Shown: positions 1-7,291 of the stretch, in pieces
Layout: every line of letters begins with the position of its first letter
Position numbering within the stretch: position 1 is the first letter of the stretch
Assembly (NCBI RefSeq): GCF_902489365.1
Contig: NZ_CABTZR010000020.1
Coordinates: forward strand, 1 to 34,377
Length of the DNA: 34,377 nt
Origin: an uncultured Corynebacterium sp.
GTDB lineage: Bacteria; Actinomycetota; Actinomycetes; Mycobacteriales; Mycobacteriaceae
Reading direction: 5' to 3'
Program-made: the position numbers and the translations under genes
The notes under the pieces: model-generated
What the model was told of the DNA's origin: nothing
The model's input: the letters and a program-made list of their open reading frames with translations, nothing else
The model's database searches: none

Positions 1-100
1 CAGGGAAACGCCCGGTCCCATTCCGAACCCGGAAGCTAAGCCTGCTAACGCTGATGGTACTGCAACCGGGAGGTTGTGGGAGAGTAAGAAACCGCCGACA
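1..100 (+). rRNA. rrf: 5S ribosomal RNA, 3' portion (5' end outside window)
   Basis: The first 100 bases match the 3' two thirds of an actinobacterial 5S rRNA: the CCATTCCGAACCCGGAAGCTAAG core (helix III and loop region), then the GATGGTACTGCA segment and the GGGAGAGTA helix. It ends in the usual ACCGCCGACA 3' terminus. The 5' end lies before the window, so the 16S and 23S genes should be just upstream. An A-rich spacer and a strong terminator follow, which marks the end of an rrn operon. The boundary is good to a few bases. Confidence 0.93.
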
Positions 101-130
101 TTAAACAACAACAAACAACTCAATACACAA

Positions 131-177
131 CAAAGAGAGACCGTTGAAGCATTTCTACCGCTTCAACGGTCCCTTTG
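131..177 (+). terminator. Rho-independent terminator of the rrn operon
   Basis: There is a perfect 12-bp stem, 139-150 (GACCGTTGAAGC) with 160-171, and a 9-base loop. A second short pairing, CAAAG (131-135) with CTTTG (173-177), extends it, and a T-containing tract follows. It lies 39 bases after the 5S 3' end, the expected place for an rrn terminator. Confidence 0.88.
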
Positions 178-214
178 TGGTTTTCGCACCTAGCCTGTAA
201 GTACCGACCACCTG

Positions 215-661
215 GTGGGCATTGTCAAGCGCAAAATAGTCATGATCAGCACGGAGCATGAATGCACTTCCGCGTCTGCACTTGAAATGCTGTCCTGCAT
301 CGCGCTGGTCGATGTAGTATCATGCGGCATCGCCAATCAGGCAGCCACAACCGCGAGTATGGAAGCGCAGAACCGGTTTCCTGGCGCCACATCACTCCAC
401 AATGGAAAGGGCGATGCTTTTCGGCACTGCTCGTGGAATGCCCTGATGACGATGAGATTCGGTGCAGATGCAGCTGAACGCATTGCTACTAGCCACGAAA
501 CTGTCGCTCAGGGGCCAGCGGATGAGACCAGCATGGACCTGTATAACAATGCCCAAGGTCGATTTCTTGGATTTGCTTTCGCAATTAGTGGCGACGAAGC
601 TTCTGCTCTGAACCAGTGCGCCCTCTGGGCTAGAATTGGACTGCTATCTACACTTTCCTAG
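215..661 (+). CDS. DUF6973 domain-containing protein
   Basis: This protein of about 148 aa carries the motif H-N-G-x-G-D-A-F-R-H-C-x-W-N-A (about residues 62-76) and a later D-L-Y-N-N-A-Q-G-R segment. These match my recollection of the DUF6973 family, whose function is unknown. The conserved His, Asp, Arg and Asn could form an active or metal site, but this is inference. Residues 20-48 are hydrophobic and contain two Cys, so they may be a signal or membrane segment. The start is uncertain: GTG at 215, or the in-frame ATG at 242 that begins MISTEHE; neither has a good ribosome binding site. A small lipoprotein gene follows after 21 bases and may be co-transcribed. The position just after an rrn operon and the lower GC than the core suggest acquired DNA. 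Confidence 0.7.
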   Translation: MGIVKRKIVMISTEHECTSASALEMLSCIALVDVVSCGIANQAATTASMEAQNRFPGATSLHNGKGDAFRHCSWNALMTMRFGADAAERIATSHETVAQGPADETSMDLYNNAQGRFLGFAFAISGDEASALNQCALWARIGLLSTLS

Positions 662-682
662 GATAGGCACGAGAAGGCGGTT

Positions 683-1147
683 ATGTTAATGAGACGCATG
701 ATGGCGCGGATAGGGTTCACTAGTATTGTCTCCCTATTACTCTCCTCTTGTAGTTTTGATGACCCATTGGCTTCTCATCTCGCGTCCCTAGGACGATCGG
801 GACATGCAATCCCCGTTACTGAGTCCATCACACTGGAGGAACTCTACGGACCAGAGTGGACTGAGTTTTCGCTCGTGTGCCCATACACTCCGTATCAAAC
901 AGTCAAAGAAACACTTATGGCTGATGATCCCCCTGTTCCAGAACACGGCTTCTCCGATCACGAAAACTTCCTCTTTCTTAGAGGAAAGGGCGACAGCGAA
1001 CAATGGGTGAGGTTCTCTCGACAGGCTCTCGATCTGTGTTCTCCATCAAGTCCGTCTTCTTTAATCATGGAGTCAACGACAGTTGCTCTCACTTTTTCTC
1101 TGGATAATCCGGGTAGTGCTTGGATTCTAACCGGCTTGAACAAGTAG
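683..1147 (+). CDS. Small predicted lipoprotein, unknown function
   Basis: This is a protein of about 154 aa. It has an N-terminal Arg-rich stretch and a hydrophobic core ending in the lipobox-like L-L-S-S-C (Cys near residue 23), so it is probably exported and lipid-anchored. The rest is soluble and acidic, with two later Cys residues, and I recognise no family. The start at 683 follows the purine-rich GAGAAGGCGG closely; the ATG at 689 would give better spacing. The gene sits 21 bases after the DUF6973 gene on the same strand, so the two probably form a unit. Codon use is more AT-rich than in the core genes from 4 kb onward. Other reading frames here hold only short overlapping ORFs without support. 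Confidence 0.62.
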   Translation: MLMRRMMARIGFTSIVSLLLSSCSFDDPLASHLASLGRSGHAIPVTESITLEELYGPEWTEFSLVCPYTPYQTVKETLMADDPPVPEHGFSDHENFLFLRGKGDSEQWVRFSRQALDLCSPSSPSSLIMESTTVALTFSLDNPGSAWILTGLNK

Positions 1148-1247
1148 TCATATGGGCTCGCTGCTCCTGGGCAGTATCGGGAACACTCAGATTGGGGTCA
1201 GCGTGCACGCGACGACCGATGCAGCATCCTGTTTAATAAAGCACTTA

Positions 1248-1263
1248 TAGAAAATATTTTCTA
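1248..1263. promoter_or_regulatory. 16-bp perfect palindrome, possible operator
   Basis: TAGAAAATATTTTCTA is a perfect AT-rich palindrome, 44 bases before the start of the small broken gene at 1308. It overlaps a possible -10 element (TATAGA). A second palindrome, GCGCATGCGC, lies at 1270-1279. Placement and symmetry suggest an operator for a dimeric regulator. No regulator has been matched to it. Confidence 0.4.
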
Positions 1264-1307
1264 GTGATTGCGCATGCGCGTCCACCACTAAGGAAAGACT
1301 GGTGCCC

Positions 1308-1548
1308 ATGAAACCAATCAATGATCTACTCGCTACTCACGGTGTGCCTGTTTATGATCCTGACGATGCAACCTTAAGTAGTGGCGAGCACGCCCAGGCG
1401 ATCATCGTCGCGGCCTTGAACGAACGAGCAGTGGGATCGTCTTGATGGTGGCCAGCAACGGAGCATCGTGAACGCTCTGGACGCGTCTACCGCTGCGGCT
1501 GAAGAGGCCGAAAAGTGGGCGAGGGATCGCCTTCGCCCTGCCGAATAA
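1308..1548 (+). pseudogene. Small gene disrupted by a 4-bp tandem duplication (frameshift)
   Basis: From ATG 1308 (preceded by AAGGAAAG), frame 1 reads 45 codons and stops at TGA 1443-1445. The next frame stays open from about 1426 to TAA 1546-1548 and reads as a helical, Ala/Glu-rich sequence (QWDRLDGGQQ, then AAAEEAEKWARDRLRP). The junction holds a tandem repeat, AACG AACG (1419-1426). Removing one 4-base copy joins the halves into one 78-aa protein starting MKPINDLLATHG. A terminator follows at once, which supports one gene. I do not recognise the family; size and context would fit an antitoxin or small regulator, but that is speculation. A sequencing error or phase variation are alternatives to a fixed mutation. 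Confidence 0.6.
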
Positions 1549-1561
1549 TCCCGGTTATTTT

Positions 1562-1595
1562 AACCCGCTCACTGATGTTTCGGTGAGCGGGTTTT
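1562..1595 (+). terminator. Rho-independent terminator
   Basis: There is a perfect 11-bp stem, AACCCGCTCAC (1562-1572) with GTGAGCGGGTT (1583-1593), a 10-base loop, and T residues at the 3' side. It begins 14 bases after the stop of the broken small gene and closes that unit. Confidence 0.88.
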
Positions 1596-1611
1596 GCTGG
1601 CGCGGGTACTC

Positions 1612-1682
1612 GCTAGCGCTCCCACCCTTGCCCTGACATAACCCCGGCTGCGGCCGCCGTTATGAAGGGCCGAGGGCTAGCT
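1612..1682. repeat. Imperfect inverted repeat, possible mobile-element scar
   Basis: GCTAGC near 1612 and CATAAC at 1637-1642 are mirrored by GTTATG at 1659-1664 and GCTAGC near 1676. The sequence between the arms is GC-rich (GGCTGCGGCCGCC). The arms differ in length, so this could be an eroded element end or a second, weak terminator for the minus-strand gene at 1735. Confidence 0.3.
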
Positions 1683-1734
1683 TTGTAGGAAGGGCTCTTC
1701 AATCGACGCTATCGCTCAAGGATCAACCTGGGAC

Positions 1735-2445
1735 TCAACCGATCAATCCGAGTCCTTCTGCACTCGATGCCGCCATGTAGACTCCCACAATTGCCGCGAT
1801 CCACAGCAACGTCACTTTCGCTTCATACTCCAGCCGACGGATGGCGCGCTCCAGACGGGGAAATATAGCCGGCCCTGCTGCGCCTGCAATGACAGCCATA
1901 AGAGTTGCCGGAAGGACCATGATGATGCAGTACCCCGCAATAAGCGCGACCTTGCCGCTAAACCCGAAAGGCATAGACTGGATAATTCCCATTGCGCCTA
2001 GGTAGGGCAACATCGTCGCAGCCTCGACAACGGCAGCGCCTAGCGCAAGCCCTACCATGCCGGACGCGCTCAGTGACGCGCCTTGTGCAAGGCGGGAGGC
2101 GCGACTCTTCGGTACTTCGGGGCCGGCGGTCTGCGTGGCCGCGGGCTTTTTGGGGTTTGGCGAGAATACACCGAAGATGAAAAGCCCCGCGCCCAGAACA
2201 AGCGTCACCCACCGGAACCAATCAGTCTCGCTTACGCCAGAAAGTCTCGATACTGCAGCATCGAACCCTAATAGAAGCGCAATGCCAAGGCCGCAGTAGG
2301 CCGTGGCGATCGTAGCGAGATAGGTGCCCAATAGGCCTAAACGTACTCGTCGCCAGATAACAATCAGGGCGATAGGAATGACAAGGGTACCTGCACTCAA
2401 ACTATCTACGAGTGCAAGGCCGGCAAGGGGAAGGAAGTCTGACAT
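1735..2445 (-). CDS. GAP family membrane protein (Sap, sulfolipid-1-addressing-like)
   Basis: This integral membrane protein of 236 aa has about six hydrophobic segments. It opens with a helix of the type L-P-L-A-G-L-A-L-V-D-S-L-S-A-G-T and has a basic central loop (about residues 110-125, NPKKPAATQ). This pattern fits the GAP/Sap family (PF11139), which includes mycobacterial proteins linked to transport of glycopeptidolipid or sulfolipid to the cell surface; the substrate here is unknown. The ATG at 2445 is chosen because GGAG lies 8 bases before it and the family's N-terminal helix starts there. The open frame upstream to 2586 would add residues that look non-coding and run through the operator. 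It is divergent from the TetR gene at 2628, which probably represses it. Confidence 0.78.
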   Translation of the reverse strand: MSDFLPLAGLALVDSLSAGTLVIPIALIVIWRRVRLGLLGTYLATIATAYCGLGIALLLGFDAAVSRLSGVSETDWFRWVTLVLGAGLFIFGVFSPNPKKPAATQTAGPEVPKSRASRLAQGASLSASGMVGLALGAAVVEAATMLPYLGAMGIIQSMPFGFSGKVALIAGYCIIMVLPATLMAVIAGAAGPAIFPRLERAIRRLEYEAKVTLLWIAAIVGVYMAASSAEGLGLIG

Positions 2446-2511
2446 GGAATTCTCCAGTAGTCGGGTGTTCGAGGGGAGGTTGACCTTAGCTTCGCGAAGG
2501 GCCCTAATCCC

Positions 2512-2533
2512 GATTAATACGTTCGTATTAATC
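2512..2533. promoter_or_regulatory. Palindromic operator between GAP gene and tetR
   Basis: GATTAATACG (2512-2521) and CGTATTAATC (2524-2533) are perfect 10-base arms around TT. Each arm contains TATTAAT, a plausible -10 element on either strand, so one bound dimer could shut off both divergent genes. The spacing is typical of TetR-family operators. A second small palindrome, CTTCGCGAAG, lies at 2490-2499. Confidence 0.72.
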
Positions 2534-2627
2534 ATGCGGTTGGTACGATTGTATGAGGCGCATTGCGCGAGTGCAACTACACTCATGAATGGCTCATCGC
2601 AAATGAGCTACGCAAGATTGGAGCTCC

Positions 2628-3239
2628 ATGTCCGTTGATCGCAACACACCCATCACCGGCACCGCCGCAGTGATCGCTGATGCTGCCATTCGAGTGATGG
2701 TCAGCCAGGGCCTCGATGCCCTGAGCGTGCGCAATGTCGCCACTGAGGCTGGCGTCGCACCTGGGACTGTCCAGTACCAGATGGGTAAACGGGACGACAT
2801 CATCGCGAAAGCTTTTGTCAGGTCGTTGCAGCGCCAGGAGTCGCGGGCCCTTACACAAACCGATGCGACGGATTTTCACGCGGCCTTCCAGGGGCGCCTT
2901 GCTGAACTTTTGCCAGTTGGACCTGTCCAGCGCGAAGATTCCGCTGTGTGGGTCATAGTGGGAGCTGCTGCCTCGACGCGCGAATGGTTGGCTGACTTAT
3001 ACGACGCCGAGGTGACGAAGTTTCGGGCGCGGGTGTCTGAAGGTCTCGAAGCAGCGCAACGCTTCGGAAAGCTGGCCCGAGGGCTGTCGCCTGAGCAAGG
3101 TGCTCGTCTTGTCACTGCACTGGTCAACGGGCTGACGATCGACTACCTCAATGCTCCTGTGGACTCGGCGAAGCAGTTGTTGGCAGACCTTGCTTCGGGA
3201 CTCGCGCTGATTGTGGAACCAGGTTCTCCTAAAGACTAG
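2628..3239 (+). CDS. TetR/AcrR family transcriptional regulator
   Basis: This protein of 203 aa has a typical TetR N-terminal domain. Helix 1 is about residues 12-28, and the helix-turn-helix is near residues 33-55 (LSVRNVATEAGVAPGTVQYQ, then the K-x-D-x-I-I-x-K-A segment). The C-terminal all-helical part would bind a ligand and dimerise. The start ATG 2628 is preceded by GGAG at about 8 bases. It is divergent from the GAP-family membrane protein gene, and the perfect palindrome at 2512-2533 lies between them. The likely role is a local repressor of that gene and of itself; the inducing ligand is unknown. The length is normal for the family. Confidence 0.9.
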   Translation: MSVDRNTPITGTAAVIADAAIRVMVSQGLDALSVRNVATEAGVAPGTVQYQMGKRDDIIAKAFVRSLQRQESRALTQTDATDFHAAFQGRLAELLPVGPVQREDSAVWVIVGAAASTREWLADLYDAEVTKFRARVSEGLEAAQRFGKLARGLSPEQGARLVTALVNGLTIDYLNAPVDSAKQLLADLASGLALIVEPGSPKD

Positions 3240-3341
3240 GACGGTACTAGGGCTGGAGGTACAGCATGCCCCTTCATGCCCAGGAAGTCCTCCAACCCAT
3301 GTCAGTGCGGAGGCACTGTGCCAGTCCCCGGCGAGTGGATG

Positions 3342-3752
3342 TCAATCGACGGGTGGGAGTACGAGTATCTCGCAAACGGCATCCATGTGTCCGGCGTGCC
3401 TGGATGCTTCGGCCAGTAGATGGGACAACACCCAGTCGACAGTGGGGTGCCTGCCGTCCTCGTCAGCTTGGGATGCAGGCTCTCCCGGTGGATACGTTGC
3501 AAGCAAAGACAAGGCATCCTCCCACTCCTGTTGAAGGGCATCGACGAAGAGCTCGACCGTGACATCGGGATCCGCGTTCCAGTCTTCATGTGGAGAGTCA
3601 TCAGTCCACGGGACCGGAAGATCAGCGCCTACCACGACATTTGCGATCCAAAACCGGATGGCGTACCGCTGATGGTTCAGAAGCCCCGCAACAGTCCAGC
3701 GACTACGAAGGGGAACATGTGTCACGCCTGAGCAATCTACCTGAACGGCCAT
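3342..3752 (-). CDS. DUF664/DinB-like protein, N-terminally truncated
   Basis: The 136-residue frame matches the C-terminal two thirds of DUF664/DinB-type four-helix bundle proteins. It has the T-V-A-G-L-L-N-H-Q-R-Y segment (near residue 20), a long D-V-T-V-E-L-F helix, and the C-terminal W-V-L-S-H-L-L-A-E-A-S-R-H-A-G-H-M-D signature with metal-binding-type His residues. Family members usually have another 35-45 residues before the first His segment. These are absent: an in-frame TGA sits two codons before ATG 3752, and I could not find the missing helix in other frames upstream. It is probably a gene remnant or a shortened, perhaps inactive, protein. It has no good ribosome binding site. It lies alone between the TetR gene and the aminotransferase operon. 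Confidence 0.6.
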   Translation of the reverse strand: MAVQVDCSGVTHVPLRSRWTVAGLLNHQRYAIRFWIANVVVGADLPVPWTDDSPHEDWNADPDVTVELFVDALQQEWEDALSLLATYPPGEPASQADEDGRHPTVDWVLSHLLAEASRHAGHMDAVCEILVLPPVD

Positions 3753-3845
3753 GTCTTTTCAGGGTTGCCTTTCGCAAGAACTTGGAGGAAAACGCAGGGT
3801 GGTGCAATGTAGGGGCTGAGCAGGCATGTGCAGGAGCCTGCATTC

Positions 3846-4973
3846 TTAGGACTCTGCAGTTAGGCGGCGTACGGCTTCCCGTATCACCTCGGGGCGCTTG
3901 CAAAAGGCGAAGCGTACCTTGTACTTCCACGGCTCGGGATTGTCCGTGAAGGCCGCCAGCGGGATGGCAGCCACGCCCTTCGTTTCGGGCAGCTGCATGC
4001 AGAAATCGATGCCGTTTAAACCGGTAGAGGAGACATCGGCAACCACGTAGTAGGTGCCGCCGGTGTCATGGACGTGGAACCCTAACTGTTCAAGACCATC
4101 CACCAGGATGGTGCGGCATTCTGCAAGTTCAGACACCATGGCGTCCAACCACTGCCGTTCATTACGCAGGGCATGGGCCACGGCGGGCTGGAATGGCGTG
4201 GTGGAGACGAAGGTGGTGAATTGCTTCGCTTTGATGACGCCGTCGAGAAGCGTGGGTTCTGCGATAGCCCAGCCGGTCTTCCACCCAGTGCAGTTGAAGG
4301 ATTTGGCGGCAGAGGAAACCGTGACCGTGCGCGAGGCCATCCCTGGCAGGGAAGCGATGCTGACGTGTTCGGTGCCGAAGGTGAGGTTTTCGTAGACCTC
4401 GTCAGCCAACACGAGGAGGTTCTTCTCCACGCATAGCTCGGCGAGTTCGGTGAGCGCCTCGCGGGAGAAGACCGAGCCGGTCGGGTTGTGCGGGGTGTTG
4501 ATGATGACCATGGCGGTTTTATCGGTCACGGCTGCACGCACCGCATCGACGTCGATATCCCAGCTGTTGCCGGATTCCTTCAAGGGGACGGGGATGCGGG
4601 TGGCGTCGGCAAGCGCGATGGCAGCGGCGTAGGCATCGTAGTAGGGCTCAAGGACAATGACCTCGTGGCCGGGCTCCACCAGACCGAGCACCGTGGCTGT
4701 AATCGCTTCGGTAGCACCCGCGGTGACCACGACGTGGTCCTGAGGGACGGAGTGGGTTTCGGCGATGGCGCTGAGCAGCTCCGGAACGCCGCGCAGGGGA
4801 GCGTACTGATTGTTACCGCCGGCGATGTTCTCCTGGGCAATCTCCAGCATGCGCTGCGGGCCGTCGGTATCGGGGAAACCCTGGCCCAGGTTCACCGCGT
4901 CATTCTCCACGGCAAGCGCGGTCATGGTGGCGAAGATGGTCTCGCCGAATTCTTCAAGCCTGTGAACAGTCAT
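3846..4973 (-). CDS. PLP-dependent class I aminotransferase
   Basis: This fold-type I aminotransferase of 375 aa is in the DapC / kynurenine or methionine aminotransferase-like group. Visible landmarks are N-x-G-Q-G-F-P-D (residues 28-35), Y-A-P-L-R-G (57-62), H-N-P-T-G (162-166), D191 and Y194 of the A-D-E-V-Y segment, the PLP Schiff-base Lys224 in S-S-A-A-K-S-F, and the substrate-carboxylate Arg near 354 in V-R-F-A-F. The true substrate cannot be told; annotations for relatives range from N-succinyl-diaminopimelate to glutamine or methionine transaminases. Its ATG directly abuts the stop of the DUF3239 gene, so it is the last gene of the helicase operon. The C-terminal end is complete. Confidence 0.9.
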   Translation of the reverse strand: MTVHRLEEFGETIFATMTALAVENDAVNLGQGFPDTDGPQRMLEIAQENIAGGNNQYAPLRGVPELLSAIAETHSVPQDHVVVTAGATEAITATVLGLVEPGHEVIVLEPYYDAYAAAIALADATRIPVPLKESGNSWDIDVDAVRAAVTDKTAMVIINTPHNPTGSVFSREALTELAELCVEKNLLVLADEVYENLTFGTEHVSIASLPGMASRTVTVSSAAKSFNCTGWKTGWAIAEPTLLDGVIKAKQFTTFVSTTPFQPAVAHALRNERQWLDAMVSELAECRTILVDGLEQLGFHVHDTGGTYYVVADVSSTGLNGIDFCMQLPETKGVAAIPLAAFTDNPEPWKYKVRFAFCKRPEVIREAVRRLTAES

Positions 4974-5612
4974 TTAGAGCACCAGCAGATCGTATTTCGT
5001 AGCTTTCACATCGGTTAGACGCTTGCGGGCGCGCTCGAGGCGCTGCCACTGATCCTCTGGAATGGACTTGCGGGCAATCGTCACTGTCTCCGCGTCCGGG
5101 GTGCCCCAGGCAATCGGCATCGGGGTGATCTGTTGCCAGTGTTCTTTATCGCTGCTGCTGCGCTGGCCGGAGACCGCGGCCACCGGAACCTTGGTTCCCA
5201 CGGTGCGCTTAATGCCCGGGATATTGGTGACTGTGCGCAAGCACGCGCCCCACCGCGGCGGTGCCTTCGGGTCAACATTGGTGTTCACCAAGGCCATGAG
5301 GACTATGTCGCGCTCATTGACCTCCGCGACGACCGCGGGGGCAAGCGGATAGGAGTCGTAGAGCTCCTGGGCCGAGCCAACCTTGCGCGAAGCCAAGACA
5401 CCGATGACGGCGCAAAAGATGCCAAAGAGTGCCATGCCTACCGCCAGCGTGATGCGCCAGACGGCCTCCATGCCGAAGTAGACGGCAATCGCAGCGATTA
5501 TAAGCACGAGGCCCATGACGAGGCCGGAGTTGCGCAGGCGCGAGGAATCACGGAGGAGCTCGTTGTTCTTCTTGGCAAAGTCTTCGTTGACTGCAAACTT
5601 GAAAATCTTCAT
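4974..5612 (-). CDS. DUF3239 family membrane protein
   Basis: This protein of 212 aa has a charged N-terminus (MKIFKFAVNEDFAKKNNEL) and two transmembrane helices in a hairpin (about residues 31-51 and 54-73). A soluble C-terminal domain follows, with V-V-A-E-V-N-E-R-D and a P-x-R-W-G-A-C-L-R-T-V segment. This matches DUF3239 (PF11580), a family I know mainly from Corynebacterium; its function is unknown. The start is 4 bases after the XPB helicase stop, and its stop abuts the aminotransferase start. It is therefore translated as part of one tight operon. Confidence 0.85.
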   Translation of the reverse strand: MKIFKFAVNEDFAKKNNELLRDSSRLRNSGLVMGLVLIIAAIAVYFGMEAVWRITLAVGMALFGIFCAVIGVLASRKVGSAQELYDSYPLAPAVVAEVNERDIVLMALVNTNVDPKAPPRWGACLRTVTNIPGIKRTVGTKVPVAAVSGQRSSSDKEHWQQITPMPIAWGTPDAETVTIARKSIPEDQWQRLERARKRLTDVKATKYDLLVL

Positions 5613-5616
5613 CAGC

Positions 5617-7254
5617 TCACAAGTCTACTTCGTCCACCAGCCGGTAGGCATAACCTTGCTCGGCCAAAAAGCGCTGGCGGTGCATGGCGTATTCCGCATC
5701 GATCGATTCGCGCGCCACCAGAGTGTAGAAGGTGGCTTCCTGGCCATCCTTCTTAGGACGCAGCAGGCGGCCCAAACGCTGGGCCTCCTCCTGGCGGGAG
5801 CCGAAGGTACCGGAGACTTGGATGGCCAGGGCAGCCTCGGGAAGGTCGATGGAGAAGTTCGCGACCTTGGACACCACGAGCGTGGCGAGCTCACCTTCGC
5901 GGAACTGCTGGAAAAGCTTCTCACGTTTGGAGGTGGAGGTCTTGCCGTCGATAACCGGTGCGTCTAGGTGCTCACCGAGCTCCTCCAGCTGGTCCACGTA
6001 GGCGCCGATGATGAGGGCCTGCTGACCTTCATGTTTCTTCAGCAGCTTGTCGACGGCCCGCAGCTTCGCGCTTGCCGAAGCCGCAATCCTGTACCTCTCC
6101 CGCGCCTGTGCCGTGGCATAGAGCAGGCGTTCCTCCTGCGTCATGTCGACGCGCACCTCGACGCAGTCCGCGGTGGCGATATAGCCGGCGGATTCCAGCT
6201 CCTTCCACGGCGCGTCGTAGCGCTTGGGCCCGATGAGCGAGAAGACATCGCCCTCGCGGCCGTCCTCGCGGATCAACGTGGCGGTCAGCCCTAGGCGGCG
6301 GCGTGATTGGAGGTCGGAGGTCATGCGGAAGACCGGGGCGGGCAAGAGGTGGACTTCGTCGTAGATGATAAGGCCCCAGTCGTGGGAATCGAAGAGCTCG
6401 AGTGCCCGGTATTCACCTTTGGTCTTGCGGGTGACCACTTGGTAGGTGGCGATGGTAATCGGCTTGATTTCCTTCTTCTCACCCGAGTACTCACCAATTT
6501 CCTCCGGCGTGAGGCTGGTGCGGCGCAGCAGCTCATCGCGCCACTGGCGCCCGGCCACGGTGTTGGTCACGAGGATAAGCGTGGTGGCCTGTGCTTTGGC
6601 CATGGCGGCAGCACCCACGATGGTTTTGCCCGCGCCACAGGGCAGGACCACAATGCCGGAGCCACCGGACCAAAAAGAATCGGCGGCATACTGCTGATAA
6701 TCGCGTAAGCTCCAGTCCACTTCCTTTGTGCTCAGCGCGATGGGGTGGGATTCACCATCGACGTAGCCGGCGCGGTCATCGGCGGGCCAGCTGGCCTTGA
6801 GCAGCTCCTGTTTGAGCCGCCCGCGCGCGGAAGGCGGCACGGCGATGGTGTTGTCATCAATGCGCGGGCCCAGAAGTTCGCTGACCTTCTTGGTGCGCGT
6901 GAGTTCCTCCAGGACGACAGGCTCGTCCGATTCGAGGATGAGGCCGTGGGCCGGATGTGCCAGCAGGCGCACGCGGCCGTAGCGCGACATGGTTTCGGCG
7001 ACGTCGATCAGCAGCGCCTGCGGCACCGGGAAGCGGGAGTAGTTCTCCAGAACATCGACGACCTGCTCGGCATCGTGCCCGGCGGCGCGCGCATTCCACA
7101 GGGCCAGTGGGGTGATTCGGTAGGTGTGGATGTGCTCGGGCGCGCGCTCCAGCTCAGCAAAAGGCGCGAGCGCTGCGCGGGCCTCGTCGGCCTGCGGGTG
7201 ATCCACCTCGAGGAGGACGGTCTTGTCCGATTGGACGATGAGCGGTCCGGGCAT
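5617..7254 (-). CDS. XPB/Ssl2-type superfamily 2 DNA helicase
   Basis: This 545-aa protein resembles mycobacterial XPB (Rv0861c/ErcC3). It has an N-terminal XPB damage-recognition-type domain (about residues 1-150), then Q-like R-D-Y-Q-Q-Y (184-189) and Walker A P-C-G-A-G-K-T (205-211). Motif II is D-E-V-H (299-302) and motif III is G-L-T-A-T-L (322-327), followed by the RED triad R-E-D (329-331) known from XPB. Motif VI is Q-R-L-G-R-L-L-R-P (about 492-500). It should unwind DNA with 3'-5' polarity in repair; the bacterial role is not settled. The ATG at 7254 is chosen because AAAGG precedes it and the family starts at M-P-G-P-L-I-V; the longer frame to 7374 would overlap the upstream gene. 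That upstream gene encodes its usual partner, a Helicase_C_3 protein. Confidence 0.93.
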   Translation of the reverse strand: MPGPLIVQSDKTVLLEVDHPQADEARAALAPFAELERAPEHIHTYRITPLALWNARAAGHDAEQVVDVLENYSRFPVPQALLIDVAETMSRYGRVRLLAHPAHGLILESDEPVVLEELTRTKKVSELLGPRIDDNTIAVPPSARGRLKQELLKASWPADDRAGYVDGESHPIALSTKEVDWSLRDYQQYAADSFWSGGSGIVVLPCGAGKTIVGAAAMAKAQATTLILVTNTVAGRQWRDELLRRTSLTPEEIGEYSGEKKEIKPITIATYQVVTRKTKGEYRALELFDSHDWGLIIYDEVHLLPAPVFRMTSDLQSRRRLGLTATLIREDGREGDVFSLIGPKRYDAPWKELESAGYIATADCVEVRVDMTQEERLLYATAQARERYRIAASASAKLRAVDKLLKKHEGQQALIIGAYVDQLEELGEHLDAPVIDGKTSTSKREKLFQQFREGELATLVVSKVANFSIDLPEAALAIQVSGTFGSRQEEAQRLGRLLRPKKDGQEATFYTLVARESIDAEYAMHRQRFLAEQGYAYRLVDEVDL

Positions 7255-7291
7255 ATCTGGGGCCTTTCTACTCTGTGCGTCAGGGAAGGAC

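Noticed and set aside
3250..3298. Inverted repeat GGGCTGGAGG / CCTCCAACCC after the TetR gene
   Set aside because: The spacer is 29 bases, one pair is mismatched and no T tract follows, so it is too weak to call a terminator.
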